DNA of 30,935 bases, taken from positions 1-30,935 of the forward strand of contig DBZJ01000088.1 of NCBI GenBank assembly GCA_002311635.1, given 5' to 3'. The DNA comes from Syntrophaceae bacterium UBA1163 (GTDB taxonomy: Bacteria > Desulfobacterota > BSN033 > UBA1163). Below, piece after piece: positions 16,105 through 23,685 of the stretch (its first letter is position 1; every line of letters starts with the position of its first letter). The notes under the pieces were generated by a model. The model saw only the letters and a list, made by a program, of their open reading frames with translations. It was not told the origin of the DNA and searched no databases. Made by a program: the position numbers and the translations under genes.

Positions 16105-17403
16105 ATGCGGAATGCGGATTGCGGATTGCGGAATAAAGATCCAATCCAAAATCCGAAATCTGAAATCCGAAATCTAGAATGCCATCGCGTTGTCATTACT
16201 GGTTTGGGAATAGTTTCCTCTATCGGCGTCGGGAAGGAGACGTTCTGGGAGAATTGTCTTCAGGGAATCTCCGGGATTAAGCCGGTTCGGGGATTCGATG
16301 TGAGTTCTTACCGTTCTCGATTGGGAGGCCAACTCCCAGAGATCGATTTCAAAGCTTATATCAAACCCGCCAACCTCAGAAGAATGGATCGGATTGGGAA
16401 AGTCGTTGTCTCATCCGTTCGATTAGCGATGGATGATTCAGGTCTCGACCTAAAGGAAGAGGATTCCAGCCAGATAGGAATTTCAATCGGCACAGGCTTG
16501 GGAAGCTCGGATACCGTGGACCAATTCTTTCGTTCCCTTCTAAAAGAGGGCCCCCTTGGAGCTGCCCCTCTGCTGTTTCAGACCGCTGTACCGAACGCCA
16601 TCACGAGCCACTGTGCCATCGAATACGGAATTAAGGGAGTCAATATCACTTTCTCGCATAAAGAATCCTCCACAGAGATGGCCATGACGTTTGCTTATCA
16701 TTTATTGAAAGAGGGAAGGGCAGACGTCATCTTCGCAGGGGGAGGCGATGAGTTGAGTGAGCCCCTCTATCATGTCTATTCGATGCTTGGGGCTTTATCG
16801 CCGGGAAGAGGCAAAGGGGTGGAAGGGATGAGGCCTTTTGATCGGGGTCGGAACGGAATTGTCCTGGGTGAAGGAAGTGGAATCCTCGTCTTAGAGACAT
16901 TGGAGCATGCGAAGAAGAGGGGGGCAAAAATCTATGCTGAAATGGCTGGTGCCGGGCTTTCGGGAAGCACGGGTGGACTTCTTCGATATGATGTCAAGGG
17001 AGATTCGATTGCCAGGGCAATGTCTTTATCCGGCCAAGAGCTCCCTACCGTTGATTATGTTTCTGCGGCGGCTAATTCCACCCCGGACCTCGATCGAGGA
17101 GAGACCCTTGCGATCAGAAAGGTCTTTGGGAAGAGGACAAAAGAGATTTCTGTCAGCAGCCTTAAATCGATGCTCGGAGAGTTCGGCGGTTCGGGAGGAA
17201 TCAGGGCTTGCGGATTGGCGTTGAGCCTTTATCATGGAATGATTCCGCCAACCATCGGAACAGAGCATCTCGACCCACAATGCGATTTGAACGTGGTCCT
17301 CGGTCAGCCGAAGAAAAAGGAGATAAGATCTGCATTACTTAATGCCTGCTCGAATGGGGGGTCGAATATCTCGCTGTGGTTTGAACGGTATCCTTCATCG
17401 TGA
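16105..17403 (+). CDS. Degenerate beta-ketoacyl synthase (KS-like 3, chain-length-factor-like, Glu at Cys site)
   Basis: A 432-residue KS-fold protein. From about residue 27 it follows the family (HRVVITGLGIVSSIGVGKETF, GIVLGEGSGILVLETLEHA, MIPPTIGTEHLDPQCDLN). By-eye alignment with KS 2 puts Glu187 (SHKESSTEMA) at the catalytic Cys. Ala322 (SAAANSTP) replaces the first His and Glu359 (KSMLGEFGG) the second. It should not condense by the normal mechanism. A chain-length-factor role as partner of KS 2 is the best reading, by analogy with KS-beta proteins that carry Gln at the Cys position. The first 25 or so residues are encoded by a 7-base-period inverted repeat. This gene ends the first biosynthetic block and converges on the rhodanese gene. 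Confidence 0.88.
   Translation: MRNADCGLRNKDPIQNPKSEIRNLECHRVVITGLGIVSSIGVGKETFWENCLQGISGIKPVRGFDVSSYRSRLGGQLPEIDFKAYIKPANLRRMDRIGKVVVSSVRLAMDDSGLDLKEEDSSQIGISIGTGLGSSDTVDQFFRSLLKEGPLGAAPLLFQTAVPNAITSHCAIEYGIKGVNITFSHKESSTEMAMTFAYHLLKEGRADVIFAGGGDELSEPLYHVYSMLGALSPGRGKGVEGMRPFDRGRNGIVLGEGSGILVLETLEHAKKRGAKIYAEMAGAGLSGSTGGLLRYDVKGDSIARAMSLSGQELPTVDYVSAAANSTPDLDRGETLAIRKVFGKRTKEISVSSLKSMLGEFGGSGGIRACGLALSLYHGMIPPTIGTEHLDPQCDLNVVLGQPKKKEIRSALLNACSNGGSNISLWFERYPSS
16107..16176. repeat. Inverted array of 7-base units overlapping the KS-like 3 start
   Basis: The left arm has GCGG at 16107, 16114, 16121 and 16128, an exact 7-base spacing (GCGGATT/GCGGAAT units). The right arm has AAATCCG or AAATCTG-type units at 16149, 16156, 16163 and 16170, again at 7-base spacing. 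The arms are near inverse complements (AATCCGC versus AATCCGA), so the array can fold into a hairpin. The ATG of KS-like 3 overlaps the left end and the whole array is translated in frame. Confidence 0.8.
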
Positions 17404-17466
17404 AATGGAGGAAGAATAAGTTAAAGTAGTTAGCTCTATAGAAGATTGTCCAGCCTAGCCCAGTGA

Positions 17467-17973
17467 CTACTGTGACTTTTCTACCGGGTAACCTGCTTCA
17501 AACCAGCCCTTTATGCCGCCAGGCTGCCGGTAAGCGTTCTTGTAGCCAAACTTCGTCGCCCACATGGCTGCATTGTGACTCCGTTCGCACTCGGTAAATC
17601 CGCAATAGAAGACTATCGTCCGATCTTTGTTGGGTCCAAGTAGTTTTTCGAAGTCAGCCCGCATCTTGTCGGTCATCTGCGTCAACTCCGGTCTCTGAAT
17701 TTCAAAGTTGACGGCACCGGGGATGTGCTGCTTTCTAAAATTGTCCGCCGGCATGGTATCAACTATCAGCATATCTTTCCTCTGGTCAAGCCAACCTTTC
17801 AATTCTTGCGTGGTGGCCACTTTGTAGCCGCCTCGCTCTACCTCCCTTTCGAATTTTACTGCAATCTTTTCGTTCTCCAGTTCCTTGTAGGCGGCCCATA
17901 CCGTCCCGGTGATTGCCAAAAGGGCAAACCCGATACACAGGCAAACAAACAAAGCACATTTCTTAGTTTCCAT
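17467..17973 (-). CDS. Exported rhodanese-like domain protein
   Basis: A 168-residue protein with an N-terminal signal peptide (residues about 1-27: hydrophobic CALFVCLCIGFALLAITG, then a VWAA cleavage-like site) and one rhodanese domain. The domain shows MLIVDTMPADNFRKQHIPGAVNF and a GGIKGWFEAGYPV end. Cys124 in VFYCGFTECERS is the expected persulfide-carrying Cys, so it may be active. In the family these proteins move sulfane sulfur or act in redox-linked sensing. The location is probably periplasmic. GAGGTG precedes the ATG. It converges on KS-like 3 and has no evident link to that pathway. Confidence 0.88.
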   Translation of the reverse strand: METKKCALFVCLCIGFALLAITGTVWAAYKELENEKIAVKFEREVERGGYKVATTQELKGWLDQRKDMLIVDTMPADNFRKQHIPGAVNFEIQRPELTQMTDKMRADFEKLLGPNKDRTIVFYCGFTECERSHNAAMWATKFGYKNAYRQPGGIKGWFEAGYPVEKSQ

Positions 17974-18153
17974 CGAGCACCTCTTCTTATTATTCGAACT
18001 AGTCTAACTGTCGGTGCCTTCAATTTTGCTCATGAAAAGTTAAAAAAATATACGTGAAGCATTTCTTTATGCCAAATCGATGATTTTAATATGTAGACGC
18101 CTTCTGATCAAAGAACTCGAAACACTAACAGCCTTGAAACACCGGTGCGGCGA

Positions 18154-19389
18154 TTAAACTGCCTCCACCACCGTGGCGATGCCGACTCCTCCCCCACCGC
18201 AGATCATCTGGACGCCGGCCTTGCCGCCTGTGCGCTTGAGGTGGTGTACCATCTCGCCGAAGTAGATGGCCCCTGAGGCACCAATCGGATGGCCCAGCGC
18301 AATGGCGCCACCCGTCGGATTCACCCTGGGATCGAGGCGGTCGTAGCCCAGCTCGTCTGCAAACTGTAGCAACGGCGAGGCGAATGCCTCGTTGGGCTCG
18401 ATAATGTCCATGTCATCGATGGACTTGCCGGCGCGCTTGAGAGCCTTCCTCACAGCCGGGATCGGCGCCAGGAGCATGGGCACCGGTTCGCCCCCTGCCA
18501 CGGCGCACGCCGCGATTCTGCAAAGGGGTTCAATTCCCAATGTCTCAGCCTTGGCCCCGCTCATCAGCAGGACCGCTGCGGCCCCATCCACAATTTGCGA
18601 TGAGTTGCCGGGGCTGACGATTCCGTTTTCCTTGAACGGAGTGGGAAGCGCCAGGAGATCTCGAAGGTACGCCTCCGGATCTGCAACTGCCTTTGGCCGA
18701 AGGACCTCATCCTTTTCTACTCTTCGGGTCACACCCTCCCAGGTGAATTCGTAGGGTATGATGTGATCCGCATACCACCCCTTCCGCTCGGCCTCGACCG
18801 CCTTCTGCATGCTCCACATGCCAAAGCGCTCCAGGTCCTCTCGGGTATGCCCCTGATCCGCTGAGATCATCTCGGCGCAAACCCCCTGAGGTACCAGCAT
18901 GCCGATCTCCGCGAGACGAGGCGATAAACGGACCGGATAATTGGCATCCATGGCCACCTGAACGTCGGACATCATGCCGAAATGGGACATAATCTCCACG
19001 CCTCCGCAGATCATGACGTCTCCCTCCCCCACCATGATCTCGTGTGCAGCGATGTTGATGGCCTTGAGGCCCGCATTGCAGTATTGGTTCACTGTACAAC
19101 CCGCCGCCTCCTTGGGGATACCGGCAAGGAGTGACGCGATGCGGCCAATATTGATACCTTGCTCCCCGATCTGGCTCAGGCATCCAATGACGACGTTCTC
19201 GATTTGCGCTTCATCGAACTTCGGGCACCGAGTGTGAACCCTTTTCAGCAAACCCCGGAGTGTGTTGGCCATGAGATCCTGAGCGGATGCCTGGCAGAGC
19301 TGGCCGCCTTTCTCCATTCCCTTCCGCCCCGACTTGCCGATAGCACACCGTACTGCATCTACGACCACCACTTCGTTCAATCTTGCCAT
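18154..19389 (-). CDS. Thiolase family acetyl-CoA acyltransferase
   Basis: A 411-residue thiolase. It has Cys104 in NQYCNAGLKA (acyl carrier), Asn333-Glu334 in NEAFA, His367 in GHPIGASG and Cys397 in MICGGGGVG, so all catalytic parts are present. In the family it cleaves 3-ketoacyl-CoA or condenses acetyl-CoA. The frame stays open 171 bases further upstream, but the ATG at 19389 is chosen for its GGAGG ribosome-binding site and because MARLNEVVVVDAVR is the conserved start. A sample line of the gene (18301-18360) is 40 of 60 G+C, well above the RM genes. It could feed or drain acyl-CoA for the neighbouring cluster, but ordinary beta-oxidation or butyrate-type metabolism fits equally well. Confidence 0.93.
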   Translation of the reverse strand: MARLNEVVVVDAVRCAIGKSGRKGMEKGGQLCQASAQDLMANTLRGLLKRVHTRCPKFDEAQIENVVIGCLSQIGEQGINIGRIASLLAGIPKEAAGCTVNQYCNAGLKAINIAAHEIMVGEGDVMICGGVEIMSHFGMMSDVQVAMDANYPVRLSPRLAEIGMLVPQGVCAEMISADQGHTREDLERFGMWSMQKAVEAERKGWYADHIIPYEFTWEGVTRRVEKDEVLRPKAVADPEAYLRDLLALPTPFKENGIVSPGNSSQIVDGAAAVLLMSGAKAETLGIEPLCRIAACAVAGGEPVPMLLAPIPAVRKALKRAGKSIDDMDIIEPNEAFASPLLQFADELGYDRLDPRVNPTGGAIALGHPIGASGAIYFGEMVHHLKRTGGKAGVQMICGGGGVGIATVVEAV

Positions 19390-19447
19390 GTTCGCGCCTC
19401 CTTTTCTGCAATTCTCTTGACCACGATTGTTTCTCCCGGAATCGATA

Positions 19448-19867
19448 TCATCTCTGCGAGGAGAGCAATTTTCTATAAGCGCCGACGATATAATACGTTT
19501 GGTCTGCAACGACCGTAACGGTTTGCGGGGATGGTGCGATGTATCCATCGACATCGCCAAATGATACCGCGTGGAATCCAGCGCTCAAGTTTCCACTCCA
19601 AAACTTTGTGCCCATAAAAACGTAGTCAACGTAGATGGCCCCGCTCACGGGCGTGGTCGTCACTGAAAGCGTGCCTGTTTCCTGGGCCTTGGAAGGGGTC
19701 ACCTGACCCAGACAGAGAGAGATAATGGCAATGGAAAACAGGGCCAAAAGGATACGAGCCATTTTGCTTAATATACCAATAAGTTTACGAAAAAGGAAGA
19801 CTCTATTTTTTGTTCGCAGCAGTAAGAGAGGTTTAACCCTAAGGTGTAGGTTATAACGCCACGCCAT
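19448..19867 (-). CDS. Exported small PEGA-like domain protein
   Basis: Up to 139 residues. A basic N-terminus is followed by a hydrophobic signal-like segment (ILLALFSIAIISLCLG, then a possible cleavage near SKAQ). A single beta-rich domain of about 70 residues follows (GTLSVTTTPVSGAIYVD...GYIAPSPQTVTVVADQTYYIV). It resembles PEGA domains, which are surface or periplasmic beta modules, though the PEGA tetrad itself is not present. There are two possible starts. The ATG at 19867 has GAGAGGG just upstream but gives a long n-region. The ATG at 19762 gives a normal signal peptide but has no clear ribosome-binding site. It is upstream of the thiolase gene on the same strand by 58 bases. The function is unknown. 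Confidence 0.6.
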   Translation of the reverse strand: MAWRYNLHLRVKPLLLLRTKNRVFLFRKLIGILSKMARILLALFSIAIISLCLGQVTPSKAQETGTLSVTTTPVSGAIYVDYVFMGTKFWSGNLSAGFHAVSFGDVDGYIAPSPQTVTVVADQTYYIVGAYRKLLSSQR

Positions 19868-19946
19868 TTTCCCTCTCTATCAATGATGGATTTATTATCC
19901 CTTTTTCGTCCGGATCGTCTTTTTTTAAACACTTTTTTAAAATATA

Positions 19947-19974
19947 TTGACAGCCATCTGTTCACAATGATAAG
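19947..19974 (+). promoter_or_regulatory. Sigma-70-type promoter candidate for the HD-GYP gene
   Basis: A perfect TTGACA (-35) at 19947-19952 is followed after 16 bases by GATAAG (19969-19974, 4 of 6 matches to the -10). It lies in an AT-rich stretch 24 bases before the ATG at 19998. The weak -10 keeps confidence moderate. Confidence 0.45.
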
Positions 19975-19997
19975 TTATCGACCCAAGGTCTTCCCTT

Positions 19998-20927
19998 ATG
20001 CCAGAATTGACTCTACAGCATCCGATACAAACCCTCGATAATCAATCACTGTTCCCCGCCGGGACCCTTGTGACGGAGGAAACGTTAAACATCGTTATCG
20101 ATTCACACAGGGCGGTTTCCTATCAAACATATCCCCTCCTACTGTATGGTTCGATTCAAGAAGACTGTTTAGATTTTCTCAGCTTCCCCCCCTACGTGAC
20201 CATTTTTCAGGAGAGAAAAGAAATCGATGGTCTCTTCAACCTTTTCGAAACGGTTCGTTTTCCAATTCCCATCCTGCAGTCGCTGGACTACTTTAAGCAG
20301 CGTGACTTATTCACCTATACCCATATTCTCATGGTGTTTGCCTTGTCTACCCTCTTGGCAAAGGATTTGATACCGGACGACCAGGAGCGTACCCGGCTGT
20401 CTGCCGCCGGCCCTACCCACGACATTGGTAAGATTTGCGTCCCCTTGCACATCCTTAAGAAGACAACGCCTCTCAGCAAACCGGAGCGGGGTTTCTTAGA
20501 GCATCATGCGGCAGCGGGCTATGTGCTGCTCAGCTATTACTACAAGGACTTCCGGTACCTCGCCTCTGCGGTGGCCCTTGATCATCATGAAAGGAGGGAT
20601 GGCTCGGGATATCCACGAGGTATCCCCCTTGAGGATCCGTTAACGGAAATCATCGCTGTGAGCGACATTTACGACGCCCTGATTATGCCCAGGCCTTATC
20701 GATCTTCGGCCTATGATAATCGAACAGCCCTGGAGGAGATTACTGAAATGGCGAAACAGAATAAGGTGGGATGGGATGTGGTGAAAGCGCTCATCGCTCA
20801 TCATCGGAAGTCTCGTCCGCCTTACAAAGAGATAACCATCTCCGCCGAAAAAAGAGGTACGCCTCCCGCCTACAATGTCTACGGCGTCGTAGCAGACGGA
20901 GCAGACCCCAAAGACAAAACCCGATAG
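19998..20927 (+). CDS. HD-GYP domain protein (cyclic-di-GMP phosphodiesterase type)
   Basis: A 309-residue protein. Residues about 105-280 form an HD-GYP domain: HDIGK at 141-145, LEHHAAAGY at 168-175, DHHERRDGSGYP at 195-206 and SDIYDAL at 222-228. The metal and GYP residues are present, so it should hydrolyse cyclic-di-GMP. The first 100 residues show no receiver, PAS or GAF signature I can recognise, and LTLQHPIQTLDNQSLFPAGTLV looks like the short N-terminal beta domain found before some HD-GYP domains. No membrane segment is seen, so it is cytoplasmic. It is transcribed alone, divergent from the PEGA-like gene and convergent with nudC. Confidence 0.88.
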   Translation: MPELTLQHPIQTLDNQSLFPAGTLVTEETLNIVIDSHRAVSYQTYPLLLYGSIQEDCLDFLSFPPYVTIFQERKEIDGLFNLFETVRFPIPILQSLDYFKQRDLFTYTHILMVFALSTLLAKDLIPDDQERTRLSAAGPTHDIGKICVPLHILKKTTPLSKPERGFLEHHAAAGYVLLSYYYKDFRYLASAVALDHHERRDGSGYPRGIPLEDPLTEIIAVSDIYDALIMPRPYRSSAYDNRTALEEITEMAKQNKVGWDVVKALIAHHRKSRPPYKEITISAEKRGTPPAYNVYGVVADGADPKDKTR

Positions 20928-21058
20928 TCGTTCACCACGGGCTCGTTACTCACGCCTGCCTGCCGAAACACCTAACCGCAGGAAGCTTCACCTGAAGAAG
21001 CCTTGGAGAGGCCACGTCCTCAGGAGACAAGTCACTCCAGCGTGCAAGCACGACCGAC

Positions 21059-21181
21059 GAAAATTGCCCAGGACTATCCTCCCCCTTGATGGGGGAGGAA
21101 TAAGGTGGGGGTGATGGTGATATGTCCCCCCTCACCCCCGCCCTCTCCCGCCAGGGGAGAGGGGGATGACGGACAATTTTC
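21059..21181. repeat. Multi-hairpin REP-like element between the HD-GYP and nudC genes
   Basis: Outer arms GAAAATTG (21059-21066) and CAATTTTC (21174-21181) enclose two strong hairpins. One is TCCTCCCCC/GGGGGAGGA (21077-21099) and the other is CCCTCTCCC/GGGGAGAGGG (21141-21163). An inner GGGGGTGA (21107-21114) can pair with TCACCCCC (21132-21139). It fills most of a 299-base gap between two convergent genes and could stop transcription from both sides. The rest of the gap (20928-21058) shows nothing recognisable. Confidence 0.75.
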
Positions 21182-21226
21182 CAGCCAATTGTGAAAAGTC
21201 GATTTAAGTCCAATCAGACGCACTCC

Positions 21227-22081
21227 CTATCTTTCGGAGGGCTTATCCCGTCCCTTTAACTGTTTTTCTATGAACCAATCGATGAGCTTGCGAGCAATGC
21301 TGATTTTCCCGGGAATACGCGGCAAGTTGTCAACCTTGAACCAGCTGGCATTTTCGATCTCGTCATCATTGAGTGAAATCTCACCGCCGGCGTAAGTGGC
21401 TGTAAAACCGATCATGAGCGAATGGGGAAAAGGCCAGGGCTGACTCGCGAAATAGTGAACGTCCTTGACCTCAATTCCCACCTCTTCCCTGACTTCTCGC
21501 GCCACGGCCTCCTCCAGAGACTCACCTGGTTCTACAAATCCGGCAAGGACGCTGTACATCCCTTCCATAAAGTGACGGGATCGGGCCAGAAGCAGTTGGT
21601 CGCCTCGCTGGACAAGCACAATGATTGCCGGGGCCAGACGGGGAAAATAAAGCAGACCGCATTGGGGACATTCTTTTGCTCGTTCCGTGTTTTTCATATT
21701 CAACGGAACTCCACACCGGCCGCAAAAACGGTTCGTCCTGTGCCAATCCACAATTTGAACTGCCCGGGCTGCGATCCAGAACAGGTCTTCGTCCAAAGAG
21801 CCGTACAAACGGCGCAAGCCTTCGAAGATCATGCCCGCGGGCGGATTCGTTCCTTCAGCGATTTCGGCAGCATAGCAAGGCCGACCGTCGAGTCGGCCCA
21901 GGTAGTGCTCGGATAGTGCTGCCAAGCCTAACTCTCCTAAATCAACAAGGCAAGGATGGCTTACCGGAGAAGGTTCCTGATAAACGAGGAGTTTACTCTG
22001 TTGAAAGACGAACCACCAGGCAGGCCCTGATCGCACTGCCGGAGGAACAACGCCAGAAATAAATTTGCTGTTTTGGGCCAT
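21227..22081 (-). CDS. nudC: NAD+ diphosphatase / NAD-cap hydrolase NudC
   Basis: A 284-residue Nudix enzyme with the full NudC signature. A four-Cys zinc ribbon (Cys120, Cys123, Cys138, Cys141) precedes the Nudix box at 181-203 (GFVEPGESLEEAVAREVREE). The subfamily-specific SQPWPFPHS follows at 213-221. In the family it cleaves NADH to NMNH and AMP and removes NAD caps from RNA. Zinc ligands and Nudix glutamates are all present, and the length is normal. The ATG at 22081 is at the conserved N-terminal boundary. It is divergent from the CrtI-like gene 112 bases away and looks like ordinary housekeeping. Confidence 0.95.
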   Translation of the reverse strand: MAQNSKFISGVVPPAVRSGPAWWFVFQQSKLLVYQEPSPVSHPCLVDLGELGLAALSEHYLGRLDGRPCYAAEIAEGTNPPAGMIFEGLRRLYGSLDEDLFWIAARAVQIVDWHRTNRFCGRCGVPLNMKNTERAKECPQCGLLYFPRLAPAIIVLVQRGDQLLLARSRHFMEGMYSVLAGFVEPGESLEEAVAREVREEVGIEVKDVHYFASQPWPFPHSLMIGFTATYAGGEISLNDDEIENASWFKVDNLPRIPGKISIARKLIDWFIEKQLKGRDKPSER

Positions 22082-22193
22082 ATCAGACCTCAGAAAACGT
22101 ATTGTAAAACGATTGAGGGTTGTGAGCTACTTAATCATTGCAAAGGGTGGGGAATTCGACGAAGGCTTAAGCGCTGTGTTATACTTTTGAGTC

Positions 22194-23681
22194 ATGTCTG
22201 ATGCGGATATCGTCATCATTGGAGCAGGGATGGCAGGGCTCACGTGCGGTTGTCTTCTCGCTCAAAAGGGTTTGAAGGTTGTGATGATCGAGAAGAATCA
22301 GAAGGTGGGCGGCTGCTGTACTTCTTTTCAAAAAGAAGGATTTTTGTTTGACCTCTCAGTGCAATCATTGGGCGAATGCCAAGAGGGCGGGAGGGTATGG
22401 AGAGTCTTGAAGCAATTGAACCTTTTGGATCAAGTCCGTTTCATTTCTCTCGAGCCCGCAAGAGAATATTACTTTCCGGATCAAAGAGTGATCCAATCCT
22501 CCAGAATGGAAACCCACATCGAAAACCTATCCTCGCTTTTCCCTGCGGAGCAAAAAGGGATTAAAGAGGTTTATGCGGCCCTGGAAAAAATCTTTGAAGA
22601 ATTTTCGAGCCTTCGATCCTCTCTTAATTGGTTTAAGCCTTCTTCCTTTCTCTCTCGGTATCCGTATCTGTCACGGTATAAGGATAAGACCTATGGAGAA
22701 CTTCTCGACGAATTTATCTCCAATCCCTTCTTGAAGACGCTTCTTTCGATACGAAGCTCTTATGCGCTTCTTCCCCCGGAGGAAATCTCGGCAGTGGGGA
22801 TGGCGGGAATTGAGATGTCCTATTTTAGTCATGGGGTGTCTTGTGTTGATGGAAAGGTGGAACAGCTCCCGATGAAAATGGGAGAGGTCCTTGTAAGGAT
22901 GGGAGGAGAAATTTTGACGGGTCATGAGGCTCAACAAATTCTGATGGATGAGAAAAGGGCAATCGGTGTGCGGCTGAAGAATGGCCAGGAGATGACGGGA
23001 AAGGTCGTTGTTTCCAATGTCGATGCCCATCACACATTTTCGGACCTCATCGGAGAGAACCACATTCCAGCTGGCTTTCGGTCAAAGTTAAAGGGGATGA
23101 GACCTTCTCTTTCGTATTTTATCCTCTATTTAGGGATCGAAGGAGACGTGGGCGAGCTTCCCATTTCGAATAATGAAATTTTTTTTGGAGATTCACTCGA
23201 GAAGGAGTTTGACTTCCTTTATGAGAATCGGATTTCTGAGAAGGCTCCATTCTACCTCCTCGTTCCGTCGAACGTCAACCCATCCCATGCACCCGCGGGG
23301 AAGAGTACACTCTGCTTGAGCTGCAAGGTTTCCTATGGTTTCAGCCCAAGTTGGGATCGTAAAACAAAAGATGAGCTCTCCAAGAGGCTTATCCAGAAGG
23401 CATCGGCCTTCATCCCCAATCTCGAGAGGAGGATCCTGGTTAAGATAGAGACCACCCCGAAGACGATTGAGCAGTGGACCGGAAATCGATGGGGGGCAGC
23501 CTATGGATGGGCACAGATCCCAAGGCAATCCGGGATTTATCGTCTTCCCCGGACCGCTCCCATCCCAAATCTTTATCTCACCGGGCATTGGACCTCTCCC
23601 GGAGGAGGGATTGCAGGAGTGGTCGCCTCGGGTGAGTTGACTGCAGAAGCCGTGTTGAACAGGCTTGAAAAAGGAGAATAG
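22194..23681 (+). CDS. CrtI/phytoene-desaturase-like FAD-dependent oxidoreductase
   Basis: A 495-residue flavoprotein. It begins with the dinucleotide-binding motif IVIIGAGMAGLTCGCLLAQKG (Gly10, Gly12, Gly15), then the acidic VVMIEKNQKVGGCCTSF. It ends with the second FAD contact NLYLTGHWTSPGGGIAGVVASGE, as in phytoene desaturases, carotenoid isomerases and related enzymes. These enzymes oxidise, isomerise or saturate long hydrophobic chains. Carotenoid synthesis genes (crtB, crtE) are absent nearby. Its placement before a lipoprotein and a radical SAM gene, near ketosynthases, suggests it acts on a fatty or polyene chain. A TATACT at 22180 close to the ATG may be a -10 box, but no good -35 is seen. 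The exact reaction is unknown. Confidence 0.88.
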   Translation: MSDADIVIIGAGMAGLTCGCLLAQKGLKVVMIEKNQKVGGCCTSFQKEGFLFDLSVQSLGECQEGGRVWRVLKQLNLLDQVRFISLEPAREYYFPDQRVIQSSRMETHIENLSSLFPAEQKGIKEVYAALEKIFEEFSSLRSSLNWFKPSSFLSRYPYLSRYKDKTYGELLDEFISNPFLKTLLSIRSSYALLPPEEISAVGMAGIEMSYFSHGVSCVDGKVEQLPMKMGEVLVRMGGEILTGHEAQQILMDEKRAIGVRLKNGQEMTGKVVVSNVDAHHTFSDLIGENHIPAGFRSKLKGMRPSLSYFILYLGIEGDVGELPISNNEIFFGDSLEKEFDFLYENRISEKAPFYLLVPSNVNPSHAPAGKSTLCLSCKVSYGFSPSWDRKTKDELSKRLIQKASAFIPNLERRILVKIETTPKTIEQWTGNRWGAAYGWAQIPRQSGIYRLPRTAPIPNLYLTGHWTSPGGGIAGVVASGELTAEAVLNRLEKGE

Positions 23682-23685
23682 AGAA

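Noticed and set aside
16107..16176. Short regular repeats as a CRISPR array
   Set aside because: The units are 7 bases in tandem with no spacers. This is an inverted simple array, not repeat-spacer structure.
18707..19183. Second frame inside the thiolase gene on the same strand
   Set aside because: It is an out-of-frame reading of G+C-rich thiolase DNA, and the catalytic residues are all in the other frame.
22155..22185. Promoter before the CrtI-like gene
   Set aside because: TATACT at 22180 is a fair -10, but the best -35 candidate (TTCGAC) is 19 bases away and poor. It was not listed as a feature.
22194..23681. True phytoene desaturase of a carotenoid pathway
   Set aside because: No phytoene synthase, GGPP synthase or cyclase gene is present in the window. 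The neighbours are lipid and polyketide genes, so only the fold is assigned.
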